Part shown: one piece after another, positions 8,948-19,830 of the stretch
Layout: every line of letters begins with the position of its first letter
Numbering within the stretch: position 1 is the stretch's first letter
Assembly: GCA_013203845.1 (NCBI GenBank)
Contig: JABMPE010000403.1
Coordinates: 1 to 44,582, forward strand
DNA: 44,582 nt
Direction: 5' to 3'
Origin: Rhodopirellula sp.
GTDB taxonomy: Bacteria; Planctomycetota; Planctomycetia; Planctomycetales; Planctomycetaceae
Position numbers and translations under genes: made by a program
Notes under the pieces: generated by a model
Seen by the model: the letters and a program-made list of their open reading frames with translations, nothing else
Told to the model about the DNA's origin: nothing
Database searches by the model: none

Positions 8948-11900
8948 ATGATGATTCGAAGAACAATTCTGACTTTGCTCGTGGCGTTGTGTTTCGCGCG
9001 CGGCGCTTCGGCTGCTGACGGTGAAGTGAACTTCAGTCGCGACATTCTGCCGCTGCTGTCTGACAACTGCTTCAAATGCCACGGCCCCGACGAAGCCAAT
9101 CGTGAGGCAGACCTGCGACTCGACAAGCAGGCGAACGCCGTCGCCCGACTGGAATCCGGTCATGCCGCGATCGTGCGGGGAATGAGTGCCCAGAGTGAAC
9201 TCTTCAAACGGCTCGTTTCCCCCGACGCTGACGTCAGGATGCCACCGCCAGATTCCGGAAAACAACTGACTGAAACACAAATCGCATTGATTAGAAAGTG
9301 GATCGACGACGGTGCCGAATGGTCGGGGCACTGGGCCTTTCAACCACCGACGCCACCGGAAATCCCATCGCCCATACCGGACTGGCGAACCAACAATCCG
9401 ATCGATCAGTTTGTGAATGCGAGACTGGCGGCGGCCAGGCTGACACCAGAAAATCGAGCGTCGAAGGAAACGTTAATCCGCAGAGTGACGCTCGATCTGA
9501 CGGGACTGCCGGCGACGATCAAGGAGATCGATGCGTTTCTGGCGGATGATTCGGACCAGGCGTTCGAACGCGTCGTTGATCGGCTGCTGAGTTCCGCAAC
9601 GTACGGCGAACACATGGCTCGTTACTGGCTGGACGCCGCACGGTATGGAGACACTCACGGTCTGCATCTGGACAATGAACGGTCCATCTGGCCCTACCGT
9701 GACTGGGTCATTGATTCGTTTAATCGCAATCAGCCGTTCGACGAATTCACGATCGAACAGATCGCGGGCGACCTGCTTCCGGAACCGACGCTGCAACAAC
9801 GCGTCGCCACTGGTTTCAATCGATGTAACGTCACCACCAGCGAAGGTGGTTCGATCGATGACGAATATTACATGCGATACGCGGTCGACCGGGTGGAAAC
9901 AACGGCGACGGTCTGGCTGGGTCTGACCGCTGGCTGTGCCGCATGCCACGACCACAAGTTCGACCCGCTGACGCAGAAGGAGTTCTATCAGCTCTTTTCG
10001 TATTATTTCAGTCTCACCGAGCGGGCGATGGACGGGAACGCTCTGCTGCCGCCGCCGAGTGTCCAGGTTCCGACTAAAGAACAGGCCACACAGAAGAAGC
10101 AATACACCGCGGACCTCGCCGCAACGAATCAGCAGATCGAGAAACTGCTGGCAGACTTTCAATACACCGATCCAGAACCCACCGAGCCGCTCGGCGAGCT
10201 GAGTGAAGAAACATTCGTCTGGATCGACGATGAACTTCCCGCCGGAGCTGTCGCTCAGGGCAACGGCACGCCCCCCTGGCAGTTTGTCGAAGCTCCCAAC
10301 CATCCGGTTCACAGCGGAACAAAATCGACAGTTCGCACCGGCGAAGGTGAAGCAATCACGCAGCACTTCTTCACGGGAGCGACCAACAAACTGAAGCTCG
10401 ACGAGAATGCCAAACTCGTCGCCTGGGTGTTCCTTGACGAACAGAATCCGCCGCAGACGATTCAGTTGCAGTTTAACGATGGCTCGTGGGAGCATCGCGC
10501 GTCGTGGGGCGCCGACAAGGCTTTCGGAGCTGGACGGAACGATGCGTCGAACCGGCTCATGGGCAAACTTCCGGAACTCGGAAAATGGATCCGCCTCGAA
10601 GTCGACGCGACCCTGGTTGGTCTGAAGGCTGGCTCGGAGTTGAACGGCTGGGCGTTCACTCAGGTCGGCGGAACGGTGCATTGGGACGCAGCTGGCGTGA
10701 CATCGAAGTCGTTGTCAGAAGATCAGAAGCAATCACTCTTCGCCTGGGAACAGTTTCGGGCGAAGGTCAAACAGCCGGCGTTGCCCGCCGAAATCCAGAA
10801 GCTGCTCGACGTCGAAAAAGCGAAGCGGACTGACGACCAGACGAAGCAGTTGACGCGCTACTACATTCAGAACGTTCATCCGGATTCGCGCGCGATGCTG
10901 GCCGAACCACTGAAGGCGCAGGCAACACTCACTCTGCAACTGGCCGACCTTGAAAAAGCGATCCCCGCGACGCTGGTCATGGAAGATCGCAAGGATCCGC
11001 GGCAGGCTTACATCCTCGAACGAGGCCAGTACACCGAGAAGCGCGACATGGTCTCATCAGCCGTTCCCGAGTGGATTGCTCCACCAGTTAAAGACGCCCC
11101 TGCAAACCGACTGGGACTCGCCCAATGGCTCGTTCAGCCCAGTCACCCGCTCACCTCACGCGTCACCGTCAACCGGTTCTGGCAACAGTTTTTCGGCACC
11201 GGTCTGGTCAAGACGTCAGAAGATTTCGGTGTCCAGGGCGAACAGCCTTCGCATCCGGAACTGCTCGACTGGCTGGCGATCGACTTCGTTGAATCAGGAT
11301 GGGACGTCAAACGGTGTCTGAAGCAGATTGTCATGTCAGCCACATATCAGCAGTCATCGCGTGTGACGCCCCACAAGCTGGCGGCTGATCCCAGCAACCG
11401 ATTACTGGCCCGCGGACCGCGATTCCGGCTCGACGCTGAAACCATCCGCGATCAGGCCCTCGCCGTCAGTGGCTTGCTGATTGATACGATTGGTGGCAGA
11501 AGCGTGAAGCCCTACCAGCCCGCCGGCTTGTGGAAGCCGGTCGGATTTGGAGGCAGCAACACGTCGGTGTTCGTGCAGGACAAGGGCGACAAACTCTTTC
11601 GCCGCAGCATGTACACCTTCTGGAAGCGCACCGTGCCGCCTCCGTCGATGGCCACGTTTGACGCTCCTGACCGCGAGACCTGCGCCGTTCGTCGAGCCCG
11701 CACAAATACGCCGCTGCAGGCTCTGGTCCTGATGAACGACGTGCAGTATGTCGAGGCGGCACGCAAGTTCGCGGAACGAGTCATCAGCGAAGGCGGTAGC
11801 AGCGTCGAAGAGAGAGTCATCTTTGCGTTCCGGTCCGTCGTCGCTCGACCTCCAAACGCCACCGAGTTGCAGACTTTGACGACGCTGCTGACGGAATACT

Positions 11901-12055
11901 TGAGCGAATTCAAAAGTCATCCCGATTCTGCGGCAAAGCTGTTATCGGCTGGCGAGTCTCCTCGAAATGAACAACTCGATGCGAACGAACTGGCCGCCTG
12001 GACGATGGTGACTCACCTGCTGCTGAACCTCAGCGAGTCCGTCACCAAGGGTTGA
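8948..12055 (+). CDS. PSD1 / DUF1549-DUF1553 domain cytochrome c protein
   Basis: Signal peptide; [126 protein letters not shown]. Confidence 0.95.
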   Translation: MMIRRTILTLLVALCFARGASAADGEVNFSRDILPLLSDNCFKCHGPDEANREADLRLDKQANAVARLESGHAAIVRGMSAQSELFKRLVSPDADVRMPPPDSGKQLTETQIALIRKWIDDGAEWSGHWAFQPPTPPEIPSPIPDWRTNNPIDQFVNARLAAARLTPENRASKETLIRRVTLDLTGLPATIKEIDAFLADDSDQAFERVVDRLLSSATYGEHMARYWLDAARYGDTHGLHLDNERSIWPYRDWVIDSFNRNQPFDEFTIEQIAGDLLPEPTLQQRVATGFNRCNVTTSEGGSIDDEYYMRYAVDRVETTATVWLGLTAGCAACHDHKFDPLTQKEFYQLFSYYFSLTERAMDGNALLPPPSVQVPTKEQATQKKQYTADLAATNQQIEKLLADFQYTDPEPTEPLGELSEETFVWIDDELPAGAVAQGNGTPPWQFVEAPNHPVHSGTKSTVRTGEGEAITQHFFTGATNKLKLDENAKLVAWVFLDEQNPPQTIQLQFNDGSWEHRASWGADKAFGAGRNDASNRLMGKLPELGKWIRLEVDATLVGLKAGSELNGWAFTQVGGTVHWDAAGVTSKSLSEDQKQSLFAWEQFRAKVKQPALPAEIQKLLDVEKAKRTDDQTKQLTRYYIQNVHPDSRAMLAEPLKAQATLTLQLADLEKAIPATLVMEDRKDPRQAYILERGQYTEKRDMVSSAVPEWIAPPVKDAPANRLGLAQWLVQPSHPLTSRVTVNRFWQQFFGTGLVKTSEDFGVQGEQPSHPELLDWLAIDFVESGWDVKRCLKQIVMSATYQQSSRVTPHKLAADPSNRLLARGPRFRLDAETIRDQALAVSGLLIDTIGGRSVKPYQPAGLWKPVGFGGSNTSVFVQDKGDKLFRRSMYTFWKRTVPPPSMATFDAPDRETCAVRRARTNTPLQALVLMNDVQYVEAARKFAERVISEGGSSVEERVIFAFRSVVARPPNATELQTLTTLLTEYLSEFKSHPDSAAKLLSAGESPRNEQLDANELAAWTMVTHLLLNLSESVTKG

Positions 12056-12106
12056 AGCAGAGCCCATTGCAACATTTACGACAACGACACATCAAGGTAA
12101 CCAGCG

Positions 12107-13573
12107 ATGAATCCACTTCGTGAATCAGCACTCGTTGAAACAAGACGCCACTTTTTTGGTCGTTCTGCGACGGGCATTGGTGCCGCGGCTCTGGCGTCAC
12201 TTGTAAACCCCGATCTATTCGCTGAAACGTCGCCCGGTGCGTCTGCGGAGTCCAATGGACTTTCAGGGCTGCCGCACTTTGCTCCCAAAGCCAAGCGAGT
12301 GATCTATCTCTTCATGTCCGGAGCGCCATCGCAGCTCGACATGTGGGATTACAAACCGAAGATGCTCGACTGGTTCGACAAGGACCTGCCGGATTCGGTC
12401 CGCAATGGCCAGCGAGTCACGACAATGACTTCCGGACAGAAACGCTTTCCCATTGCTCCGTCGATGTTCAGGTTCGGGCAGCACGGAGCGAACGGCACAC
12501 GAGTCAGCGAGATTCTGCCGTACACCGCGAAGATGGTCGACGATCTGGCCGTCATCAAAACGGTGCATACTGAAGCGATTAATCACGACCCGGCGATCAC
12601 GTACATCCAGACGGGCAGTCAGTTACCGGGCCGACCGAGTACCGGCGCATGGCTGTCGTACGGGCTGGGAAGCATGAATCAGAATCTGCCGGCGTTTGTC
12701 GTGCTGCATTCAACCGTCAATGGAGGCTTCGGTGGGCAGGCTCTTTACTCACGTCTCTGGGGAGCGGGTTTTCTGTCGACCAGACATCAAGGGGTGAGCC
12801 TGAGATCGACCGGCGACCCGGTCCTGTACCTGTCCAACCCGGACGGCATGTCGACCGCCATGCGCCGACGAATGCTGGACGAACTGAGCAAACTGAACCA
12901 CGAACGTTTCAACGAAGTCGGCGACCCGGAAATCCAGTCGAGAATCGCTCAGTACGAAATGGCGTACCGAATGCAGACATCAGTTCCCGAGCTGACCGAC
13001 ATTTCCGGCGAAACGAAAGAGACGCTCGACATGTACGGCCCGGACGTGACGAAGCCGGGGACTTTCGCGGCGAACTGTCTGCTCGCCCGTCGTCTGGCGG
13101 AGCGGGGAGTTCGCTTCTCTCAGGTCTTCATTCGCCAGTGGGATCAGCATGGCAACCTGCCGAACGACATTCGTCGGCAATGCGGGATCATTGATCAACC
13201 GTGCTACGCACTGGTTCAGGACTTGAAGCAACGGGGCCTGCTGGAAGACACGCTCGTCATCTGGGGAGGGGAATTCGGTCGCACGATCTACTGCCAGGGT
13301 GGCCTGACCAAATCAAATTACGGTCGCGACCACCACCCCCGCTGTTACACCAAATGGATGGCAGGAGCCGGCATCAAGGGCGGAACCGTTTACGGAAAAA
13401 CCGACGACTTCAGCTATAACATCGACGAGAACCCGGTCCACATTCACGATCTGAACGCCACGATTCTGCAACAGTTAGGCATCAATCACGAACGGATGAC
13501 CTTCCGCCATCAGGGACGCGATTTCCGTCTGACCGACGTGCATGGAAATGTCGTGCATGACATCCTGGCGTAA
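12107..13573 (+). CDS. DUF1501 domain (sulfatase-like) protein with Tat signal
   Basis: [21 protein letters not shown] Tat motif; [44 protein letters not shown]…[25 protein letters not shown]. Confidence 0.95.
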   Translation: MNPLRESALVETRRHFFGRSATGIGAAALASLVNPDLFAETSPGASAESNGLSGLPHFAPKAKRVIYLFMSGAPSQLDMWDYKPKMLDWFDKDLPDSVRNGQRVTTMTSGQKRFPIAPSMFRFGQHGANGTRVSEILPYTAKMVDDLAVIKTVHTEAINHDPAITYIQTGSQLPGRPSTGAWLSYGLGSMNQNLPAFVVLHSTVNGGFGGQALYSRLWGAGFLSTRHQGVSLRSTGDPVLYLSNPDGMSTAMRRRMLDELSKLNHERFNEVGDPEIQSRIAQYEMAYRMQTSVPELTDISGETKETLDMYGPDVTKPGTFAANCLLARRLAERGVRFSQVFIRQWDQHGNLPNDIRRQCGIIDQPCYALVQDLKQRGLLEDTLVIWGGEFGRTIYCQGGLTKSNYGRDHHPRCYTKWMAGAGIKGGTVYGKTDDFSYNIDENPVHIHDLNATILQQLGINHERMTFRHQGRDFRLTDVHGNVVHDILA

Positions 13574-13596
13574 TTGCCACCGATTCGCGGACTGAC

Positions 13597-13624
13597 AAAG
13601 TGTGTTTCCGGCGTAACACACTTT
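13597..13624. terminator. Hairpin between convergent genes, possible bidirectional terminator
   Basis: Perfect 10-bp stem AAAGTGTGTT-TCCGGCGT-AACACACTTT. Confidence 0.55.
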
Positions 13625-13692
13625 CACGACTTCTGGCGGGGGGCACTCAGGCAAACTGGCACCCCGGATGCCTGCAGCTTTCGTGTTCTTCA

Positions 13693-14883
13693 TCACGAGA
13701 CCTCGGTAGACGGCAATTCCTGAACTTCCGGCTGCCGCTGCTTACGGGTCTTCCTGGGGACCATGCTCCGCATGGACTCCAACTTGCCGAAGCACAGCAA
13801 TCGATCACCCGGTTCCAGGATTCGGTCACTGCGAGGATTCGGAATAACGGTTGTGGCTCGATAAAGCGTCAGGGCGTTGATGTCTTTGTCACGAAGTCCC
13901 GATTCCGCGATCGTTCGACCAACATATTCTGAGCCCGCCGGCACGTGAATTTCAGTAACGCCATAGCCCTTACTGACGGTGAGCCGCTGCCGCAGGTCGA
14001 TCTCAGGAAAATCGACTTGAGCGGCCATGTAGTCCACAATGGCTCCTGCAATGTCGAGCTGCGTGCAGGTCTCGATGCCTTCAAGGCCGGGGGACGAATT
14101 GACTTCCATGATTTGTGGCCCGTCTTTACCTTCGAGCATGTCCACGCCAGCGACGCGAAGCCCCATGATCTGAGCTGATCGGACTGCGGCTTCACGGTAG
14201 CGGTCATCCAGCTCGACGACCTCCGTCTTGCCGCCGCGATGGACGTTGCTGCGAAATTCCTGTCCTTGAGCAACACGCCGCATCGCCGCTACCACCTGAT
14301 CACCGACGACGAAAGCCCTCACATCTCGTCCTTTGCTCTCGGAGACGAACTTCTGGATCAGCACATTCTGTTTCGTGCTTTGCAGCGTCTCGATAATCGC
14401 TTCCGCGATTTTCACCGAGTCCGCCAGAATCACGCCGACTCCCTGAGTCCCTTCCAGCAGCTTGATGATTACCGGGGCTCCGCCGACGCGTTCAATGGCT
14501 GGAAGTACGTCCTTCTTATCTCTGACAAACGTCGTTTTGGGAATGCCGATCTGGTGCCGACTGAGGATCTGCATGCTGCGGAGTTTGTCGCGTGAGTTCG
14601 AAATCCCGCCGGATGAATTGGCAGAAAACACGTCCATTTGCTCGAACTGGCGAACAACCGCAGTACCAAAGTAGGTGATCGAGGCACCAATTCGCGGTAA
14701 AACTGCGTCGTATGCGGAGAGCTGTTTCGAATGGTAGTAGAGGTCCGGTTCGCCCTGTTCAAGATCGATCGCAAACTTGAGTGTGTTAAGCACCTTGACT
14801 TTGTGGCCGCGTTGTTCGGCGGCTTCGCGAAGTCTCCGGGTGCTGTAACACTTGGTACTGCAGGACAGAATTCCCAGTTTCAT
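13693..14883 (-). CDS. RimK-family ATP-grasp ligase with C-terminal TrkA-C/RCK_C-like domain
   Basis: MKLGILSCSTKCYSTRRLREAAEQRGHKVKVLNTLKFAI…, PVIIKLLEGTQGVGVILADS, MEVNSSPGLEGIE; C-terminal EIHVPAGSEYVGRTIAESGLRDKDINALTLYRATTVIPNPRSDRILEPGDRLLCFGKLESMRSM resembles RCK_C. Confidence 0.9.
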   Translation of the reverse strand: MKLGILSCSTKCYSTRRLREAAEQRGHKVKVLNTLKFAIDLEQGEPDLYYHSKQLSAYDAVLPRIGASITYFGTAVVRQFEQMDVFSANSSGGISNSRDKLRSMQILSRHQIGIPKTTFVRDKKDVLPAIERVGGAPVIIKLLEGTQGVGVILADSVKIAEAIIETLQSTKQNVLIQKFVSESKGRDVRAFVVGDQVVAAMRRVAQGQEFRSNVHRGGKTEVVELDDRYREAAVRSAQIMGLRVAGVDMLEGKDGPQIMEVNSSPGLEGIETCTQLDIAGAIVDYMAAQVDFPEIDLRQRLTVSKGYGVTEIHVPAGSEYVGRTIAESGLRDKDINALTLYRATTVIPNPRSDRILEPGDRLLCFGKLESMRSMVPRKTRKQRQPEVQELPSTEVS

Positions 14884-14973
14884 CGCATAACCCTTACAAC
14901 TTCAAAGTTCGCATGACGCCTGTTCAGGAACGCGTCAGAAATTACTTTCCGGATGCGTTGAGAGCGGAGATTT

Positions 14974-15045
14974 TCGTCGTTCCCGCGCAGGCGGAAAACC
15001 AGTTTTCCCTTGGTCTACTGGATTCCCGCCTGCACGGGAATGACG
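14974..15045. repeat. REP-like inverted repeat
   Basis: Left arm CGTCGTTCCCGCGCAGGCGG (from 14975) is nearly complementary to right arm ATTCCCGCCTGCACGGGAATGACG (15022-15045); inner GGAAAAC-CA-GTTTTCC hairpin lies between the arms. Confidence 0.7.
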
Positions 15046-15146
15046 TTGTTGGAAAACCGGGAATTTATTTCTGAACACGATCCTTAGTGGACGAGGGGCG
15101 TCCGGCAGGTGTGTCAGGAGAAATCGCCTGCGTTTGGCAGGAAGAT

Positions 15147-15554
15147 TCAGCGTGGTTTTGTTGGTGTGTCAGGCGTAGTGGAAACATCCTGGAGGCGGCT
15201 AAGGATGTCGTTCACTGCCACGTCGTAGCGTCTGACGAGGACATCCACCAGACGAGTCCGGGCGGGCCCTGGTTCCTGAACCACCAGTTCCTTGGGATCG
15301 TAGAGGCTGAGAGTTGCATCCACATCGGATACGTCCTGCGCCATCTCAACAGAGCGGTGTTCCAATTCACCAGCGGCCGTTGTGCGATACGAAATTTCCA
15401 CGGCGAGTTCGCCGGATCCGGTCCGATAGACTGAAATGTCGTGCCAACGCCCGCCGGTTTGGCCATCAGCGTCCTGGCCATCCACCGACAACAGTAACTC
15501 TCCGTCAAACTCAATCGGAGGTTGTTGAGTGGGTGAAAGAACGATCGGTTGCAT
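15147..15554 (-). CDS. Hypothetical protein (135 aa)
   Basis: Good SD (AAGGAGTATCACATG) upstream of ATG at 15554; MQPIVLSPTQQPPIEFDGELLLSVDGQDADGQTGGRWHDISVYRTGSGELAVEISYRTTAAGELEHR…. Confidence 0.7.
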   Translation of the reverse strand: MQPIVLSPTQQPPIEFDGELLLSVDGQDADGQTGGRWHDISVYRTGSGELAVEISYRTTAAGELEHRSVEMAQDVSDVDATLSLYDPKELVVQEPGPARTRLVDVLVRRYDVAVNDILSRLQDVSTTPDTPTKPR

Positions 15555-15664
15555 GTGATACTCCTTGAAGATAGTTCGAGGTCGACACGGTTCGTCAAAC
15601 TACCGTCTTGTTTATGCCGCGACTTCAACGACCAGTTGGTCGAATTGATGCGATCCTTCGAGCG

Positions 15665-15868
15665 TCAGTCGTCGTGGTTGTATGACGAAAGCCGATTCAT
15701 AACCAGCTCACACGTTGTCGAGCCAATCAGCATTGCGACAAATACAACGCCTCACGGAACAGTCAGCGTCGAAAAACAACAGCGCCGACAGACCTGGGTG
15801 TTCTGCAGGATGATGATCATTTCCAGCGGTGTAACGAGGCCAACGGCAATCCACGTGATACGGCCCAT
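15665..15868 (-). pseudogene. Possible small membrane protein interrupted by an in-frame TGA
   Basis: MGRITWIAVGLVTPLEMIIILQNTQVCRRCCFSTLTVP-[TGA]-GVVFVAMLIGSTTCELVMNRLSSYNHDD*; hydrophobic segments on both sides of the stop at 15752-15754. Confidence 0.25.
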
Positions 15869-16221
15869 CAGATCAAGACTGCTTTCGCCGCTGGGGCACA
15901 ACCCGTTTCCAACAGAGCCAAATCAGACAGAGTCATATCGCAGGAAGTGTGCCATGTCATTAAATCACCATGATTTAAAGTCATAGCCCACAACGGTGAG
16001 CATTCTCTGCTCAAAGAGGCCATTGCCTGTTCATTTGCCGCCTGCGGTGGGTGCTCGACGGTTTTTTGACGACCGAAGGCCCGCACATGCAACCAGTGAC
16101 GTCGGCCGGAATTCTTCAGGGCAACGGCTGAATTCTCTCTCTCGACAGGCAGCTTTGGATCGAATTCAGTAACCTGCGGCATGACTTGAAGCGGCATCAG
16201 TTGATCAGGAAAAATTCGGAC

Positions 16222-17748
16222 ATGAGAAAGCGACGTCTGCTGGTCGTGGATGATGAACCTTCCGTGCTACAGCTTTTTCGTAGCGTTTTCGAGAAGCAGG
16301 GTATCGAAGTGCTCACTGCCGACACGGCTCGCGGAGGCCTGAAAGTTGCAAGTGAGCAGATGCCCGACGTGGGTATCTTCGACCTCATGCTTCCCGACTG
16401 GTCGGGCCTCGACCTGCTGAAAGAGGTAAAACAGGTCGACTCGAGATTGCCGGTTATTTTCATCACGTCCGGCGGAACCAGTGCGACGGCCATTGATGCA
16501 ATGAAGCTCGGCGCATTCGACTATCTCACCAAACCGCTCAATATTCGACAAGTCCGGGAACTTGTTGATCGCGCGCTGGAAGTTCGACGGTTGATGAACG
16601 CACCGGTTGCTCTGGGCGAAGCCGGAGAGCTGTATCCGGAATCGGGCGACATCATGATCGGTCGTGGTCCAGCCATGCAGGAAGTCTACAAGGCCATCGG
16701 CCGAGTCGCTCCCAAAAATGTCACGGTCCTGATTCGTGGTGAAAGCGGCAGTGGCAAAGAACTTGTTGCGCGAGCCATCTATCAGCACAGCGAACGCTGC
16801 GACGGACCATTTCTGGCGGTGAATTGTGCGGCCATTCCTGAAGCGCTTCTGGAAAGTGAACTCTTTGGTCATGAGAAAGGTTCGTTTACCGGCGCCGAAC
16901 ACCGCCGCATTGGTAAGTTCGAACAGTGCGATGGTGGCACGCTGTTTCTCGACGAAATCGGCGACATGCCACTCAGTCTGCAAAGCAAGATGCTGCGAGT
17001 CCTGCAGGACCAGTCGTTTCAGCGCGTGGGTGGAAACGAAACAATCCGAACCAACGTCCGTATCATCACCGCGACGCATCACGATCTGAAAGCAGCAGCC
17101 GAAGCGGGGCAGTTTCGGTCAGACCTCTACTACCGCCTGAATGTCTTTGAAATTGATCTGCCGCCGCTGCGGGCACGGCTCGACGATCTGCCGCTACTCG
17201 TTAAATATTTTCTGCGGCACGCACGCCTGGAACTCGACAAGGCCGTCAGCTCTGTCAGTCAGGAAGCACTCGACCTGCTACTTGCCTATCAGTGGCCGGG
17301 CAACATTCGCGAACTGCAAAGCGTCATCAAACAGGCAGTGCTGAAGTCAGTAGGTCCCGTTCTGGTTCCCGACTTTCTGCCAGACCTTGCCAGCGAATCA
17401 ATATCAGTTGCGACGTCGACGACGACGTTGGAGTCTGACGAGTTTTCTGATTCGAATGCCGTATTGACGCCTGGAAACAGCGATCCAGACTCCGAGAGGT
17501 TACGTCCAACGTCGCCAGTCGCTGCGTGGGTGGACTGGGATAACTTTATCGCGACAGAGCTGGAAGCCGGCAGCCGGTCGATGTACGACGACGCGATCAG
17601 CCTGACTGAGAAGCACGTTATCTCCCGAGTCCTCAACCACACTGGGGGGAATCAGGTTCAGGCTGCGGAAATGCTTGGCATTACTCGCACGACACTCCGC
17701 AACAAGATCAAGCAGCACGGCATCATTATTGGTCGAACGGTGGAGTAG
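16222..17748 (+). CDS. Sigma-54-dependent response regulator (NtrC/AtoC type)
   Basis: REC domain [20 protein letters not shown]…; AAA+ [32 protein letters not shown]-terminal Fis-type [33 protein letters not shown]. Confidence 0.95.
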   Translation: MRKRRLLVVDDEPSVLQLFRSVFEKQGIEVLTADTARGGLKVASEQMPDVGIFDLMLPDWSGLDLLKEVKQVDSRLPVIFITSGGTSATAIDAMKLGAFDYLTKPLNIRQVRELVDRALEVRRLMNAPVALGEAGELYPESGDIMIGRGPAMQEVYKAIGRVAPKNVTVLIRGESGSGKELVARAIYQHSERCDGPFLAVNCAAIPEALLESELFGHEKGSFTGAEHRRIGKFEQCDGGTLFLDEIGDMPLSLQSKMLRVLQDQSFQRVGGNETIRTNVRIITATHHDLKAAAEAGQFRSDLYYRLNVFEIDLPPLRARLDDLPLLVKYFLRHARLELDKAVSSVSQEALDLLLAYQWPGNIRELQSVIKQAVLKSVGPVLVPDFLPDLASESISVATSTTTLESDEFSDSNAVLTPGNSDPDSERLRPTSPVAAWVDWDNFIATELEAGSRSMYDDAISLTEKHVISRVLNHTGGNQVQAAEMLGITRTTLRNKIKQHGIIIGRTVE

Positions 17749-17749
17749 C

Positions 17750-18454
17750 TCAGGCGGCCTCAGCAGCCGCCACGAAACTTTCCAGCAGTGACGTCTGCAA
17801 CGCTGGCCATTCCTTGAGCCGGCTAAGCGGCCAGAGCTGGTTCACCTCGACTTCAACGCCGACGTAGTCCTCTGCCGAGAACCGGCGGCGCAGCGCCGTA
17901 GTCAGTCCGTCCGATGTCCCCAGATAGGGGTAATTCATGCGGATGCGAAGATCCGGGCGTGCAGACTTCAGGGACCGTTTCCACTCGTGGCTGACTGACT
18001 GCTCGCCGGATCGTGACGGGTCGTAAAGGAACCCGATGTCAGCATTTCTTACTTCGCCGTAAAGCTCAGGCGTGAAGCTGTGCATGCCGATGTGGACGAC
18101 CCGGTTTCCGGCTTCGATCAGTGATCTCACGGTCGTTTCCACTTGCGATCGGTGCGGCGAGTAGTAGTCATCCAGAACCACCTGGCGAGCTTCCCCGGTG
18201 AGCGACCTGGTAAACTCGGAAAAGACCGATCGGCTCGACGGTTTGCGGTTCAGATCGACAAGCAGTCGCGTCACTGTTGCAGCAATCAGCGGAGCATTCA
18301 GCTGGCAAGCAAACAGTTTCGCCAGGTCGAGCGAACCTGGATCCCAGCCGCGATGAGTCGCAAGTACGTCGTCCGCACCTGCAAACAGCGGCTGATACTC
18401 TGGGGGCACTTCGTGACCGCCATGTTCGGCAGTGATGACGAATTGTGTTGCCAT
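17750..18454 (-). CDS. N-formylglutamate amidohydrolase family protein
   Basis: FVITAEHGGHEVPPEYQPLFAGADDVLATHRGWDPGSLDLAKLFA…, VVHIGMHSFTPELYGEVRNADIGFLYDPSR. Confidence 0.88.
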   Translation of the reverse strand: MATQFVITAEHGGHEVPPEYQPLFAGADDVLATHRGWDPGSLDLAKLFACQLNAPLIAATVTRLLVDLNRKPSSRSVFSEFTRSLTGEARQVVLDDYYSPHRSQVETTVRSLIEAGNRVVHIGMHSFTPELYGEVRNADIGFLYDPSRSGEQSVSHEWKRSLKSARPDLRIRMNYPYLGTSDGLTTALRRRFSAEDYVGVEVEVNQLWPLSRLKEWPALQTSLLESFVAAAEAA

Positions 18455-19711
18455 TTACGACCTCACAAACACTCGCCCGGTGGCGAGGCAGTCCGCCAGC
18501 TCTCGATAAACCATCAACAATTCCTCGTGAGACGGTTCGTCCGGCAGTGCGTCCGTTAAACGGCGAGCGAGTGGGCCTGAGTCCAGAATGATCTGCAACG
18601 GATCGATGCCGGTCGAGTCATTCGTGACAGAAACTTCGCTTCGACAAATCAAATCCTGCCAGAGATCGATTGCCCGAACCGCAGACGATCCTTTCCAGCC
18701 AAGCAGTTTCAGATAATCCGGGTTACTGATCACCGCTTCGTCAGCATCCCGCAGCGTTGCCAGAAAAACTTCATGCAGCGGCTCGACCGGCAGGCTTTGT
18801 TGTTCCGCCAGTGCTGACCAGCGTTCACTCACCAGCGACTTCAGAACTGCAACGGTCGCCTGAGCCACAGCCAGATCGACGGCAGGACATTCCTGAATAT
18901 CGATCACGCGAATTTCGATGGAACCACGACTGAACCTCGCAATGGCTCCGCGAGCGTTGAGAAACTCGTCACGCAGAACTCCCGCCGGATCGTAAGGAGC
19001 AATCTCGGCAAACATTGGCTCAAAGATCTGCTGCTGATACTCGCCACGTGTAAAAACAGGTTCCGGAATCACACAACCAACGACCGACTTCAGCCGCCGA
19101 GCGTTCGTGCGGTAAACTTCCAGGCGATTATCCAGCAGCCCGGTCCGCTTTGCATCCATGATGGGTGAACTCGCAGCGATCGCCGGCAGCAGTGGTAAGA
19201 CCAGTCGGATGGCCGCATGCAGTCGTCCGAATTCATCATCGGGTTTACGATCACCACAGAACGGCAGGTTGAGGTGCATGCTTTGCAGGTTCGCCCAGCC
19301 GTGACCACGACAATCAAAGATGCGGTTAAACGCCGCATAGATTTCGTGGGAATCGTGCGGCCAGAGATGCATTTCGTTGAACGGGTCCATCCAGGGATGC
19401 ATCGCTGTTGGTAAGAGTCTCCCTCCGAATGATTTCAGTTCTCCGTTGATTGTTTGAACGTGTTTCTGAAAACGCTCGACAAGTCCGTCGAGTGACTTTG
19501 CTGGTCTCGCAGTTTTCAGTTCGACTACGTGCGAAACCAGTTCGTTCGACCAGTCGATGTCGTCGTGTTCAATGTCGGAAACGATTTCGCCAGCGACCTG
19601 CTGGAAAAGTCGATCCGTCATCGGACTGACGTTCAGTCGCTGGTCGTCGACGATCATGTATTCAAGTTCGACACCGACCGCATCGAACAAGTGAAGTGGT
19701 GAAGCAGTCAT
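18455..19711 (-). CDS. Carboxylate-amine / glutamate-cysteine ligase family 2 (GCS2) protein
   Basis: ORF 18455..19747; DAVGVELEYMIVDDQRLNVSPMTDRLFQ, LLPTAMHPWMDP, SMHLNLPFCGD, SRGSIEIRVIDIQECPAVD; adjacent to the amidohydrolase with no gap. Confidence 0.88.
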   Translation of the reverse strand: MTASPLHLFDAVGVELEYMIVDDQRLNVSPMTDRLFQQVAGEIVSDIEHDDIDWSNELVSHVVELKTARPAKSLDGLVERFQKHVQTINGELKSFGGRLLPTAMHPWMDPFNEMHLWPHDSHEIYAAFNRIFDCRGHGWANLQSMHLNLPFCGDRKPDDEFGRLHAAIRLVLPLLPAIAASSPIMDAKRTGLLDNRLEVYRTNARRLKSVVGCVIPEPVFTRGEYQQQIFEPMFAEIAPYDPAGVLRDEFLNARGAIARFSRGSIEIRVIDIQECPAVDLAVAQATVAVLKSLVSERWSALAEQQSLPVEPLHEVFLATLRDADEAVISNPDYLKLLGWKGSSAVRAIDLWQDLICRSEVSVTNDSTGIDPLQIILDSGPLARRLTDALPDEPSHEELLMVYRELADCLATGRVFVRS

Positions 19712-19830
19712 GAGGGAGACTTCTGCATGTCCAACAAAAAGCGGCAACGTGTAATCACCAGGCGCGAAGACGTGAAGACAACGTCAGCACAACTCCGCCC
19801 GAAAAACGTCATTCGTCCCGGCGGCGGACA

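Noticed and set aside
9473-10681. 402-aa minus-strand ORF inside the DUF1553-type gene
   Set aside because: Antisense shadow of a clear long CDS; no recognisable motif.
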